In this document: positions 42,363 through 51,465 of the stretch, one piece after another | Layout: each line of letters opens with the position of its first letter | How positions within the stretch are numbered: position 1 is the first letter of the stretch | Source of the DNA: Cellvibrionaceae bacterium | Lineage (GTDB): Bacteria > Pseudomonadota > Gammaproteobacteria > Pseudomonadales > Cellvibrionaceae | Direction of reading: 5' to 3' | Length of the DNA stretch: 64,000 nucleotides | Assembly (NCBI GenBank): GCA_021151695.1 | Contig: JAGKWU010000001.1 | Coordinates: 124,001-188,000 of the forward strand | Position numbers and translations under genes: made by a program | The notes under the pieces: model-generated | What the model saw: the letters and a program-made list of their open reading frames with translations, nothing else | Database searches by the model: none | What the model was told of the DNA's origin: nothing

Positions 42363-44234
42363 ATGTTACAAAACCTGCGGGACAATTCTAAAGGTGTTAT
42401 TTCGGGTATTTTAATTGGATTGCTCGTCATTATATTTGCGGTATCCGGAGCAGAGGCTTTATTCAAGTGGGACGCCAGCTCAGCCAAGGCAGTAAAAGTA
42501 AATGGCGAATCCATCAGCGAAACTGAAATTGCACGTGCTATAGCAAATCGTAAGCAGCGAATCCTCAGTCAATATGGTGAATCAGTTCCCGCTGAATACC
42601 TTACCGACGAAAAACTGCGCGAGCCTACCATTAACGAACTGATTAAAATTTCATTGTTGAGTCAAGCCGCCAAAAAGGGCGGGCTAGCTGCCAGCACCAG
42701 TGTACTGAATGAAGAAATTGCACATTCTCCCGCATTTCAAAATAACGGTGTTTTTGATCAAGCGCGCTACCTGCAATTGTTACGTTATCAGGGGTACACC
42801 CCAGGTACTTATCAAAAGGCTTTGGCTGAAGAAGCTGTAGTTAATCAACTGCAATCAAGTGTTAATCGCACTGGTTTTGTAACCGCAGCAGAGCTTCAAA
42901 ATATCCTTGGCTTGCATTACCAAACTCGTGATTTCAGTTATGTAACTTTGTCCGCAGAAAAAGCGCAGAAAGCCGTCACTGTAGAAGATCAAGACATCAA
43001 GGCACATTACGATGCAAACCCTCAGGCTTACACTACTCCCGAGCAAGTTGCGGTGGATTATGTAGAGCTGAGCGTTGCTGAACTGGCCAAAAATATTCCG
43101 GTGAGCGATGAGCAAATCCAGAAGCAATTTGAACAAAACACCAAAGCGTTTTCTGCCAAAACCGAGCGCCAGGCTGCGCACATTTTGTTAGAAGGCGACG
43201 CACAAAAAACAGCCGACGAAATCAAGGCAAAATTAGCTGCTGGTGAAGACTTTGCAAAGCTGGCAAAAGAATATTCAACCGACGCTGGCTCGAAAGAGCA
43301 GGGTGGTGATCTTGGCTTCTCATCGGGCGATACATTTCCTGCTGAGTTTGAAGCTGCCCTTGCCAAACTAAAAGTTGGCGAAGTATCAGTTCCCGTAAAA
43401 ACCGAAGCAGGTACACACATTATTAAATTGGTTTCAGAGCGCGCCTCAAAAGCACCGACACTGGAAGAAGCTAAAGGCGATATTATCGAGCAACTGAAAC
43501 GCGCTGAAGCTGAAAGCCAATTTGCCGCCAAGCTGGATAAATTGAAAGATTTGGCTTATAACGCCGACAAATTGGAACAAGTTGCCAACGATCTGGGCCT
43601 TAAGGTTCATAACACTGGGCTGTTTGCCAAAACTGGTGGAAAAGAACTTACCGCTAACAGCAGTTTTGTAACCGCTGCTTTTTCGCCCGAAGTGTTGGAG
43701 CAAGGTAATGCAAGCGACGTTATCGAACTTGAACAAAATCGCGTGGTTGTGCTGAAGAAAACAGAACGTAAACCAGCAGAGCTCCAACCGCTGGAATCCG
43801 TTAAGGCACAGATAACTGAGACTGTTCGTGCAGCAAAAACCCAAGCATTGCTTGCCCAACAAGCGAAAGAGTTTGTTGATGCTATTAATGCTGGAAAATC
43901 AATTGCGGATCAAGCAAAGTCTGCTGGTATAGAGGTAAAAACCGTTGCAGCGATTGGGCGTACGGACCGCACTACCGAAGCGGATGTGCTGCAGTATGTT
44001 TTCTCTTTGGCTGCACCAGCTGAAGGTAAGCAAGCAACTGGTAGTGTTAAAACAATGAAGGGCGATTACGCGGTTGTCTCGCTTACCGGTGTGCACCTGG
44101 GTGACCTGAGTAAGGTACCAGAGGAGCAACGTAAAGCTATCGCCACCCAATTAGCATCAATTAATGGTGACTATGACTTTAAAACTTACCAGGCACATCT
44201 GGAAGAAGTTGGCAAAATCAAACGTCCTAAATAG
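42363..44234 (+). CDS. ppiD: Periplasmic folding factor PpiD (SurA/parvulin-like, membrane anchored)
   Basis: PpiD is an inner-membrane-anchored periplasmic chaperone near the SecYEG exit. It is 623 residues. A short cytoplasmic N-terminus (MLQNLRDNSKG) leads to one membrane helix (about 12-34). The SurA_N-like chaperone region covers about 35-200. A single parvulin domain lies about 262-360, with RQAAHILLE, FAKLAKEYSTD, QGGDLGF and GTHIIKL. A second helical chaperone region makes up the C-terminus. Whether the parvulin domain is active is not clear from sequence. A strong terminator follows the stop by 23 bases. Confidence 0.95.
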   Translation: MLQNLRDNSKGVISGILIGLLVIIFAVSGAEALFKWDASSAKAVKVNGESISETEIARAIANRKQRILSQYGESVPAEYLTDEKLREPTINELIKISLLSQAAKKGGLAASTSVLNEEIAHSPAFQNNGVFDQARYLQLLRYQGYTPGTYQKALAEEAVVNQLQSSVNRTGFVTAAELQNILGLHYQTRDFSYVTLSAEKAQKAVTVEDQDIKAHYDANPQAYTTPEQVAVDYVELSVAELAKNIPVSDEQIQKQFEQNTKAFSAKTERQAAHILLEGDAQKTADEIKAKLAAGEDFAKLAKEYSTDAGSKEQGGDLGFSSGDTFPAEFEAALAKLKVGEVSVPVKTEAGTHIIKLVSERASKAPTLEEAKGDIIEQLKRAEAESQFAAKLDKLKDLAYNADKLEQVANDLGLKVHNTGLFAKTGGKELTANSSFVTAAFSPEVLEQGNASDVIELEQNRVVVLKKTERKPAELQPLESVKAQITETVRAAKTQALLAQQAKEFVDAINAGKSIADQAKSAGIEVKTVAAIGRTDRTTEADVLQYVFSLAAPAEGKQATGSVKTMKGDYAVVSLTGVHLGDLSKVPEEQRKAIATQLASINGDYDFKTYQAHLEEVGKIKRPK

Positions 44235-44257
44235 GTTGATCGTTTAATTATGATTAC

Positions 44258-44285
44258 AAAAAGAGTTGCTGAGGCAACTCTTTTT
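44258..44285 (+). terminator. Intrinsic terminator of ppiD
   Basis: AAAAAGAGTTGC (44258-44269), loop TGAG, GCAACTCTTTTT (44274-44285): a 12-base perfect stem ending in T residues. Confidence 0.93.
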
Positions 44286-44301
44286 GTTTGTGGAGCCTGT
44301 A

Positions 44302-44871
44302 TTGGAGGTTAATCTGCTTAACGTAGAAGAGCAAATAAAGCGATGGTTGAATGATGTTGTCATAGGACTAAATCTCTGTCCTTTTGCTGCGCATCCAACA
44401 AGAGAGAATCGAGTTAGACTTCAAGTTTGCTATCCGAAATCGGAAGAGGAATTATTAGAAACGCTCAATGCTGAAATGAAATTGCTCGATAACACATCCG
44501 CAAGTGAGCTAGAAACCACACTGGTGGTAACGCCGGAATTTTTGCGAGACTTTTATGATTACACCTGCTTTCTGGATTGGGCCCAAGGAAATTTAAAGCG
44601 CGACGGCTGGTTAGGGGTTTATCAATTAGCCAGTTTCCATCCCCATTATTGTTTCGCGGGTGCAACGCCGGAGGACGATGAAAATCTGACTAATCGGGCA
44701 CCTTTCCCAATTATTCATATCATTCGCGAGGCAAGTTTAAGCAAGGCATTAAATTATGTTGAAGATGTGGAAGCGATTCCTGAGCGCAATAAACAAACAG
44801 TGGAATCGCTAACGCCATTAGAAAAGCGGCAGCTCTTCCCCTATATTTTTAGTATTGAACCCAAAGGTTAA
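44302..44871 (+). CDS. DUF1415-family protein
   Basis: A 189-residue protein of the DUF1415 family, function unknown. The family N-terminal block is clear: IKRWLNDVVIGLNLCPFA (start near residue 12), with a conserved Cys-Pro. Later blocks are DYTCFLDWAQGNLK, YQLASFHPHYCFAG, NRAPFPIIHIIREAS and IPERNKQTVE. I chose TTG 44302 because GGAG lies six bases upstream; GTG 44290 lacks such a site, and CTG 44314 has a perfect GGAGG five bases upstream but is a very rare start. No ATG exists in the region. Its stop overlaps that of the convergent GGDEF gene by four bases. Confidence 0.88.
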   Translation: MEVNLLNVEEQIKRWLNDVVIGLNLCPFAAHPTRENRVRLQVCYPKSEEELLETLNAEMKLLDNTSASELETTLVVTPEFLRDFYDYTCFLDWAQGNLKRDGWLGVYQLASFHPHYCFAGATPEDDENLTNRAPFPIIHIIREASLSKALNYVEDVEAIPERNKQTVESLTPLEKRQLFPYIFSIEPKG

Positions 44872-45830
44872 GCGATGGTATAGCGGTTTCGGCCGCCTTC
44901 TTTTGACTGATAAAGGGCATGGTCAGCACGCTCTATCCAGGCGCGATGGTCCACAGTGGATTCAGTAAGCTCGGCAACGCCGAGACTAATGGTAAAGCGA
45001 ACTTGCTGTCCCTCAGAGTAAACCACTTGTTTTTCCACAGTAGTACGCAACCGTTCTGCAAAAACAGCCGCTCCTTCTACATCGGTATTGGTTAATATGA
45101 TGCCGAATTCCTCGCCCCCGTATCTGCCCGCTATATCCAAATCCCTAACCTGTTCTTTAATGGCGCGACTCACCTGGCGAATAACATCATCCCCTACGGT
45201 GTGGCCGTATTTATCATTTACTTTTTTGAAATGATCTATATCCATCATTATCAAGGTGGAGGTCTGTTCGTAGCGATCATATCGCTTGAATTCCTGAATT
45301 AAACGCAGCTCCCAATAACCGCGATTAAACAGGCCGGTGAGATGATCTGTCCGGCTGAGATTTTGCAATTGCCGGTTAGCTTCTTGCTGGGCAATTTTAT
45401 TGACGGCTGTATCAGTTACATCATAAATAATCAGGCAAATATGCTCGACAGTCCCCTTAGAGTCTACCAATGGGATAATAGTGCTGTTTTGATACATGTG
45501 TTCAGCAGTGCCGGTAATAGGGCGGTAATGCGGAAAACGAAACAGATAGGGGCGTTGTTCCCAAGTCGTAAAAGCAGCATTTTGCAGTACAAATACCGAT
45601 TGGGCTTTATGTTTGAACCAGGTTTCGGATAACTCTGGAAAGACTTTAAAAATACTTTGCTTTAGGACAGCTTCAGGCGCTTTACCGCTGTGGTTTTGCA
45701 TAAAGCTATTCCATAGCTCTACCTTGTAGTCTTTATCCATCACTACAAGCCCGGCATCAATATTTTGCAAAATGTCCATCAACCAATGAACATCTTCAAA
45801 AAAATCGCGTAATTCTTTATTTGTCGCCAT
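44868..45830 (-). CDS. PAS-GGDEF protein, probable diguanylate cyclase
   Basis: A 320-residue soluble protein. A PAS domain (about 15-130) with LQNIDAGLVVMDKDYKVELWN is followed by a GGDEF domain (about 155-318). The active-site loop reads RYGGEEFGII, the GG(D/E)EF form of active diguanylate cyclases, which make cyclic di-GMP from GTP. The RxxD inhibitory site is not obvious just upstream of it. It begins 15 bases after the CheC-like gene on the same strand, so the two are in one operon and the CheC-like protein may be its partner. The PAS ligand is unknown. Confidence 0.92.
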   Translation of the reverse strand: MATNKELRDFFEDVHWLMDILQNIDAGLVVMDKDYKVELWNSFMQNHSGKAPEAVLKQSIFKVFPELSETWFKHKAQSVFVLQNAAFTTWEQRPYLFRFPHYRPITGTAEHMYQNSTIIPLVDSKGTVEHICLIIYDVTDTAVNKIAQQEANRQLQNLSRTDHLTGLFNRGYWELRLIQEFKRYDRYEQTSTLIMMDIDHFKKVNDKYGHTVGDDVIRQVSRAIKEQVRDLDIAGRYGGEEFGIILTNTDVEGAAVFAERLRTTVEKQVVYSEGQQVRFTISLGVAELTESTVDHRAWIERADHALYQSKEGGRNRYTIA

Positions 45831-45845
45831 GCATGCTACAACTAG

Positions 45846-46460
45846 TTAGTCGAGTAAATAGTCAAGTTTTTCTACCAGCCCTGAAATCGAGTGCTCAGCA
45901 ATTACGATCAGTAAATCACAGTTAATTTTGTGGTTTTCAATAGAGTAGTTTATTTCTACCACCAGCGCCTGCTTCCAGGTCATATTATTGTTTTGCAGAA
46001 GATCTGTAATATTACAATGCTGACCCAGCAACATCGGAGGTCCGAAACTGAAATGTGTATCCAATTGCTCAGCCATGCCCTTTAGACAGGCGCCATTCAA
46101 TACGTTGGCTGTATCCATGAGCAGTTCATATTCAGCCTGCTCGTCTTCGACCCGCTCATACTTCAAAAGCTTGGCTAGATCATTGAAATCGGTTCCATTG
46201 AAAATCAGCATGGCTTCGCCGGCGATGCCACCACCAATGAAACCCTGGCACACACCGTGCACAATATCATTGCTCTCACGGTTAAGTGATTGCAGCGCCA
46301 TAGCTATGTCAGTGGGATTCAATATGCTGACATGGGGAATAGACAGTACTACAAACACATCCAGAAGCCGCGCTAACCGATCACCCGCTTGCCCCATGGC
46401 AACGTTGGTAATTTCTTGCAGGCAGTCGCGTTGATCTTCCGTAAGCAGGTGTGGATGCAT
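45846..46460 (-). CDS. CheC-like protein, possible CheY-P phosphatase
   Basis: A 204-residue protein of the CheC/CheX/FliY fold. CheC proteins dephosphorylate CheY-P or related receivers with paired E-x2-N motifs. Motif one is LQEITNVAMGQAGDRLA (Glu16, Asn19 area). Motif two reads LLMDTANVLNGACLKGMA, where Asp replaces the catalytic Glu but Asn remains. One or both sites could thus work, as in some CheC proteins. It lies upstream of the PAS-GGDEF gene with 15 bases between. In similar operons a CheC-like protein couples receiver signalling to a cyclase, but here that is inference. No receiver gene is adjacent. Confidence 0.82.
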   Translation of the reverse strand: MHPHLLTEDQRDCLQEITNVAMGQAGDRLARLLDVFVVLSIPHVSILNPTDIAMALQSLNRESNDIVHGVCQGFIGGGIAGEAMLIFNGTDFNDLAKLLKYERVEDEQAEYELLMDTANVLNGACLKGMAEQLDTHFSFGPPMLLGQHCNITDLLQNNNMTWKQALVVEINYSIENHKINCDLLIVIAEHSISGLVEKLDYLLD

Positions 46461-46760
46461 AATCTTGGTCGTACTGATGGAAAGGAGTATCTCAAGCTTA
46501 GCAGTTCTGGCGCAATATGCGATTAACCTATCCCAAAATGTCGTATTTTATTGATTTGGTAATATATTTTTTGATGGCAGCCTCAGTTGGCGCACGGTTA
46601 AACCGGGTTATAACCACATGTTTGCCAAAGCTTTGAAGGCTGGAGAAAAGTGTAATACCATGCAAGACACCCTATGGATTTGAGAGCTCACCAAGGTTGG
46701 CTGTTACCCCACCCAAAAGAGCACCACGCTGGCATAACTCACTTTAATAAGGCCGTTAAT

Positions 46761-48821
46761 ATGAAGCTCATCCCTGTTCCTTTTGCTCCCCGCCTCACCC
46801 AAATACTTTGTTTAAGTGCATTAGCTACCTTGGTTGCTTGCCAACATTCAACCCCTAAAGCTGATGAAAAATCAGCAGCAAAACCCCAGCGCCCTGCTTG
46901 GGAGCTGCCCGCTGATACAGAGGCAAATGCTTATTTGGCCAATTGTGAGGCAGATTTTAAAAAGGTAGCGGCGGAGCTGGATAGTTTTAGCGATCTCAAA
47001 CCTGCATCCGATAAGGCCTTGCTGGATAAATTAAATAATATGGACAAGATTGCTGATCTCCAGGTCAGCAGAGCAGGGCTTTATTCAAGCGTGCACCCCA
47101 ACGAAGCGGTGCGAACAGCGGCTGAAGCTTGTGAGCAACATTTTGTTGAGTTAAACAGTGACATAAGTCTTTCTCGCCCCATCTACGATCAAATCAAAAA
47201 AATTGATGCGGCCAAACTGGTAGGTGAGGACAAACGCTATCTTGATCACATGCTACGGGACTATCACCGCTCCGGTGTGGACAAGGATCAGGCAACACGC
47301 GACAAAATCAAAAAGCTTACCGAAGAAATTAACCTGATTGGCCAGCAATTTGATAAAAATTATCGCGAAGGCGGCAAGAAAATTGAAGTTTCCTCCGCGA
47401 AAGAATTAAAGGGTCTGCCTCAAGACTATATTGATCGACACAAGCCGAATGCTGACGGAAAAATTCTTATCAGCACGGATACCCCCGACTACATGCCCGT
47501 TATGCAATACGCTGAAAACGATGCGTTGCGCGAGCGTCTTTATAAAACCTATCGCAACATGGCTTACCCGGAGAACAAAGCTGTGTTGGAAAATCTCATG
47601 GCCAAGCGCTACGAATTGGCGACCACGCTGGGATACCCTGACTACGCGACATTGGTGACAGAAGACAAGATGATCAAGTCACCGCAAAATGCCCAGCAAT
47701 TTATCGATAAAGTGTCAGCTCTCGCCACGCCCCGCGCCCAACAGGAATATCAGGTACTCTTGAAGCGCCTGCAAAAAATTGATCCTAAAGCTACTCGCGT
47801 TGCCGATTGGCAAAAGATGTATCTTGAACAACTTATTAAAAAAGAAAAATATCAGGTCGACGGCCAAAAAATTCGCGAATATTTTCCTTTTGCCAAAGTT
47901 CAACAAGGCATTTTTGACTTAACTCAAACCATGTTTGGTGTAACTATTCGCCCCTGGCAAACTGAAACCTGGCATCCATCCGTCAAGGCATTTGAAATTG
48001 TTGATGGTGGCAACGTAATTGGTCGCTTCTTCCTCGACTTGCATCCGCGTGAAGGCAAATATAAACACGCTGCTCAATTCGGTATCCAGAGTGGGATCAA
48101 AGGTGTGCAATTGCCAATAGCGGCCTTGGTTTGCAATTTCCCCGGCGGTGAAAACCCTAACGAATTGATGGAACATGATGATGTGGAAACATTCCTCCAT
48201 GAGTTTGGCCATCTGTTGCACACCATGTTTGGTGGTGATCATGAGCGCGTTGCATTTTCCGGTGTAAGAACCGAATGGGACTTCGTTGAGGCGCCATCAC
48301 AAATGCTGGAGGAGTGGGTTTGGGATGCGGGAACTCTTGCAAGTTTTGCAAGTAATACCAAGGGACAGGTGATTCCGGTAGATTTGGTTAATAAAATGCG
48401 TGCCGGCCGCGATTTTGGTCGGGGCCTCTGGACCAAACATCAGCTCTTCTACGCAGCCCTGTCCTTAAACGTATATAACAAGAAACCATCTGACGTAGAC
48501 ATAGATAAATTAATGGAGCAAATCCAATCCACCTATTCTCCCTTCGGCTATGTAGAGGGCACGCATTTTTATGCCAGCTTCGGCCATCTCAACGGCTATT
48601 CTGCAATCTACTACACCTATATGTGGTCGCTGGTGATTGCTAGCGATATGTTTAGTGAGTTTGAAAAGGAAGGGTTACGCAATCCTGCTGTGGCCCAACG
48701 TTATCGCAAATACGTACTCGCTCCAGGTGGCTCAAAAGATGCGGCCGATTTAGTACAGGATTTCCTGGGGCGCCCTTATAGTTTTGATGCGTTTGCCAAA
48801 AAACTGGAAGCCGCTCACTAA
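46761..48821 (+). CDS. M3-family zinc oligopeptidase, lipoprotein
   Basis: A 686-residue metallopeptidase (thimet oligopeptidase/Dcp family) that cleaves short peptides. ATG 46761 was chosen for AAGG eight bases upstream and because it starts a lipoprotein signal: LCLSALATLVAC, with the acylated Cys near residue 27; hence it is probably on a membrane facing the periplasm. The catalytic motif HEFGH is at 480-484, and the third zinc ligand Glu lies in the following W-D-F-V-E-A-P-S-Q-M-L-E-E-W block, an M3 signature. A Lys-rich N-terminal helical domain precedes it. It lies next to an Opp importer operon, so peptide processing before or after uptake is a reasonable guess. Confidence 0.93.
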   Translation: MKLIPVPFAPRLTQILCLSALATLVACQHSTPKADEKSAAKPQRPAWELPADTEANAYLANCEADFKKVAAELDSFSDLKPASDKALLDKLNNMDKIADLQVSRAGLYSSVHPNEAVRTAAEACEQHFVELNSDISLSRPIYDQIKKIDAAKLVGEDKRYLDHMLRDYHRSGVDKDQATRDKIKKLTEEINLIGQQFDKNYREGGKKIEVSSAKELKGLPQDYIDRHKPNADGKILISTDTPDYMPVMQYAENDALRERLYKTYRNMAYPENKAVLENLMAKRYELATTLGYPDYATLVTEDKMIKSPQNAQQFIDKVSALATPRAQQEYQVLLKRLQKIDPKATRVADWQKMYLEQLIKKEKYQVDGQKIREYFPFAKVQQGIFDLTQTMFGVTIRPWQTETWHPSVKAFEIVDGGNVIGRFFLDLHPREGKYKHAAQFGIQSGIKGVQLPIAALVCNFPGGENPNELMEHDDVETFLHEFGHLLHTMFGGDHERVAFSGVRTEWDFVEAPSQMLEEWVWDAGTLASFASNTKGQVIPVDLVNKMRAGRDFGRGLWTKHQLFYAALSLNVYNKKPSDVDIDKLMEQIQSTYSPFGYVEGTHFYASFGHLNGYSAIYYTYMWSLVIASDMFSEFEKEGLRNPAVAQRYRKYVLAPGGSKDAADLVQDFLGRPYSFDAFAKKLEAAH

Positions 48822-48829
48822 GCTCAATC

Positions 48830-48862
48830 AGCAGCATTGCGAAAAACCAGTGCTGCTTTTTT
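48830..48862 (+). terminator. Intrinsic terminator after the M3 peptidase
   Basis: AGCAGCA (48830-48836) pairs with TGCTGCT (48851-48857) with a 14-base loop, and a six-T tract follows. Confidence 0.75.
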
Positions 48863-48897
48863 ACTCCTCTCCTTTGCGATAACAGTGTATGGGGCCA

Positions 48898-50529
48898 ATG
48901 AAAAACGTCGTTCGTTTATTAATTTTATGCGGAATCATCGCGGGATTATTTACCGCTTGCGATGGAAAGCGCAAAACATTGGTTCAGGTTGGCGATGAAA
49001 AGCAAATCTTGCACGTTGGTATTGGCGATGAAATCGCCGACCTTGACCCCCATACCACTACCGGTTCCAACGAACACAATGTTCAAACATCCGTGTTTGA
49101 GGGATTACTAACCCAAGACCCGGAAACTCTTGAACCCAAGCCAGGCGTAGCGGACAGCTGGACAGTGTCTGAAGATGGAAAGGTCTATAAATTTCACATT
49201 CGCGACAATGCCCGCTGGAGTAATGGCGATAAATTTATAGCCAATGATTTTGTTGAATCCTGGCACCGGGCACTCATGCCAAACCTTGCTAATCAATGGG
49301 CCAGTTATTTGTTTGTGATCAAAAATGCCGAGGCATTTTATAACGGGGAGATAAAGAGCTTTGATGAGGTTGGAGTGAAAGCACTGAATGATCAAGAGCT
49401 GGAAATTACGCTAGCCAACGTGACTCCTTATTTTTTACAGCTATTAAACCATAACAGCATGTATCCGGTGCATATCAAAACCATCAAAAAATATGGTGCT
49501 ATAGATGAACGAAGCACTCTTTGGACAAGGGCAGGTAATTTTGTTGGTAATGGCCCCTTCATGCTAACCGAATGGACACCGCAAAAAGTCGTAACCGTAG
49601 TGCGCAATCCTTATTATTGGGATGCTGAGCATGTTCGCCTCAATAAAATTAATTTTTACCCAATTCAAAGTGACGTCAATGCCGAGCGCAGTTATCGCGC
49701 TGGCCAGATTCATCTTTTTGACAAGCTACCCAAAGAAAAGATTGCTTATTACCGCGATAAAAAAGATCCTGCGCATCGCACGTTCCCTATGTATGGAACT
49801 TATTTTTATCGTTTCAATATCACGGTAAAACCGCTAGATGATGTCAGGGTGAGAAAGGCGCTGGCCTATGCGCTTAATCGAGAAACTATCGTAAAAAATG
49901 TCACCAAAGGTGGTGAGGTAGCAGCATATACACTGACGCCTCCTAATCCCTTCGGTTATACGGCACGTGCAAGTGTCCCTTATGATCCTGCATTGGCCAA
50001 AAAGCTGTTAGCAGATGCTGGCTTTCCGAATGGCGCAGGCTTTCCCAAATTAAAACTCCTCTATAACACTCTTGAATCTCACCAAAAAATTGCTGTTGCC
50101 ATCCAATCTCTCTGGAAAGAGACATTGGGCATAGAAGTTGAGTTGGAAAACCAGGAGTGGAAAACGTTTCTGGAAAACCAGCGCACTATGAATTATCAAA
50201 TCTGCCGTGCTTCCTGGATTGGTGATTACATTGATCCAGATACATTTTTGCAGTTGTTTGTTACGAATGGCGGCAACAACGAGACAGGCTGGTCGAATGC
50301 GAATTACGACAAACTGATTCGTGAGGCAGCAGCAACTACCGATCAGGCGGCGCGCAATGAAATTTTCCAGCAGGCGGAAAAAATCCTCGATGACGAAGTT
50401 CCCTTGATTCCGATTTATACCTATGTTGGTAATCGCCTGGTTTCCCCTTCAGTTAAAGGCTGGAAAAACCATTTGCAAGATTTTTGGACTTATAAAGATC
50501 TCTATTTGGAACCACAGGTAGCCCCCTAA
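48898..50529 (+). CDS. oppA: Oligopeptide ABC transporter, substrate-binding lipoprotein OppA
   Basis: The periplasmic receptor of an oligopeptide importer (SBP family 5). From ATG 48898 it is 543 residues with a lipoprotein signal, LILCGIIAGLFTAC, Cys near residue 21; ATG 48889 three codons earlier is possible. Family features: DLDPHTTTGSNEHNVQTSVFEGL near 40-62, WSNGDKF, YYWDAEHVRLNKINF and the C-terminal EVPLIPIYTY region. It matches OppA more than DppA by length and motif order. oppB starts on the last base of its stop codon (TAATG). Confidence 0.93.
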   Translation: MKNVVRLLILCGIIAGLFTACDGKRKTLVQVGDEKQILHVGIGDEIADLDPHTTTGSNEHNVQTSVFEGLLTQDPETLEPKPGVADSWTVSEDGKVYKFHIRDNARWSNGDKFIANDFVESWHRALMPNLANQWASYLFVIKNAEAFYNGEIKSFDEVGVKALNDQELEITLANVTPYFLQLLNHNSMYPVHIKTIKKYGAIDERSTLWTRAGNFVGNGPFMLTEWTPQKVVTVVRNPYYWDAEHVRLNKINFYPIQSDVNAERSYRAGQIHLFDKLPKEKIAYYRDKKDPAHRTFPMYGTYFYRFNITVKPLDDVRVRKALAYALNRETIVKNVTKGGEVAAYTLTPPNPFGYTARASVPYDPALAKKLLADAGFPNGAGFPKLKLLYNTLESHQKIAVAIQSLWKETLGIEVELENQEWKTFLENQRTMNYQICRASWIGDYIDPDTFLQLFVTNGGNNETGWSNANYDKLIREAAATTDQAARNEIFQQAEKILDDEVPLIPIYTYVGNRLVSPSVKGWKNHLQDFWTYKDLYLEPQVAP

Positions 50530-51464
50530 TGCTGGTATTTATTTTTAAACGCGTCCTCCAGGCCATCCCCGTGTTATTGCTGGTGGCCGCAGTGACTTTT
50601 TGCATGATCCATATGGCACCCGGCGGTCCTTTTTCGCAAGAAAGAGCAGTTCCTCCCGAAGTCATCAAGCGCTTGAATGCGCGCTATCACTTGGATGAAC
50701 CTATCTGGCAGCAATTTACCAGTTATATTGGGAATTTATTGCAGGGTGACTTTGGTCCATCATTTAAATACCCCAGCCATACCGTAAACGATTTGATTGC
50801 TGCTGGATTCCCGGTAACGTTTGAATTGGCAATTTACGCGATTATTTTTGCATTGGTGGTTGGATTAACCGCAGGTATTCTGGCCGCGCTCAGGCCCAAT
50901 ACCGTTCAGGATTACATTCCTATGTCCAGTGCCATGATGGGTATTTGCTTGCCCTCATTTGTGCTGGGGCCATTGCTACTGTTGATATTTGGGATTTGGC
51001 TGCAATGGCTACCCGTGGCTGGTTGGGGACAGATTCCTGGCGATAAAATTTTACCTGCTATTACCTTGGGGGCTGCTTATGCAGCCTATATAGCGCGCAT
51101 TAGTCGCGGTGGCATGCTTGAGGTGCTTTCGCAAGATTATATCCGCACGGCCAAAGCCAAGGGCTTGTCGATGACACGCATTGTTTTTGTTCACGCATTG
51201 CGCGGTGGTATTACTCCAGTCATTTCATTTCTTGGCCCTGCTATCGCCGGTTTGCTTGCAGGTTCATTTGTGGTGGAAACCATTTACCAAATTCCCGGGC
51301 TAGGGCGTTTCTACGTATTGGCGGCTTTCAATCGCGACTACACCATGATTATGGGATGCACTATCTTCTTTGCATTTTTGATCGTGCTCTTCAACTTGTT
51401 CGCCGATGTTATTTTGGTTTGGCTAAATCCCAAATTGCGCCAGGAAGTGAGTGGAGGCCATTAA
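50529..51464 (+). CDS. oppB: Oligopeptide ABC transporter permease OppB
   Basis: An inner-membrane permease of the oligopeptide importer. It is 311 residues with six membrane helices by eye. The N-terminal helix FIFKRVLQAIPVLLLVAAVTF and the EAA loop (SRGGMLEVLSQDYIRTAKAKGLS) that docks on the ATPase are typical. It overlaps oppA by one base and precedes oppC with the GGAGG site of oppC inside its 3' end. Confidence 0.96.
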   Translation: MLVFIFKRVLQAIPVLLLVAAVTFCMIHMAPGGPFSQERAVPPEVIKRLNARYHLDEPIWQQFTSYIGNLLQGDFGPSFKYPSHTVNDLIAAGFPVTFELAIYAIIFALVVGLTAGILAALRPNTVQDYIPMSSAMMGICLPSFVLGPLLLLIFGIWLQWLPVAGWGQIPGDKILPAITLGAAYAAYIARISRGGMLEVLSQDYIRTAKAKGLSMTRIVFVHALRGGITPVISFLGPAIAGLLAGSFVVETIYQIPGLGRFYVLAAFNRDYTMIMGCTIFFAFLIVLFNLFADVILVWLNPKLRQEVSGGH

Positions 51465-51465
51465 G

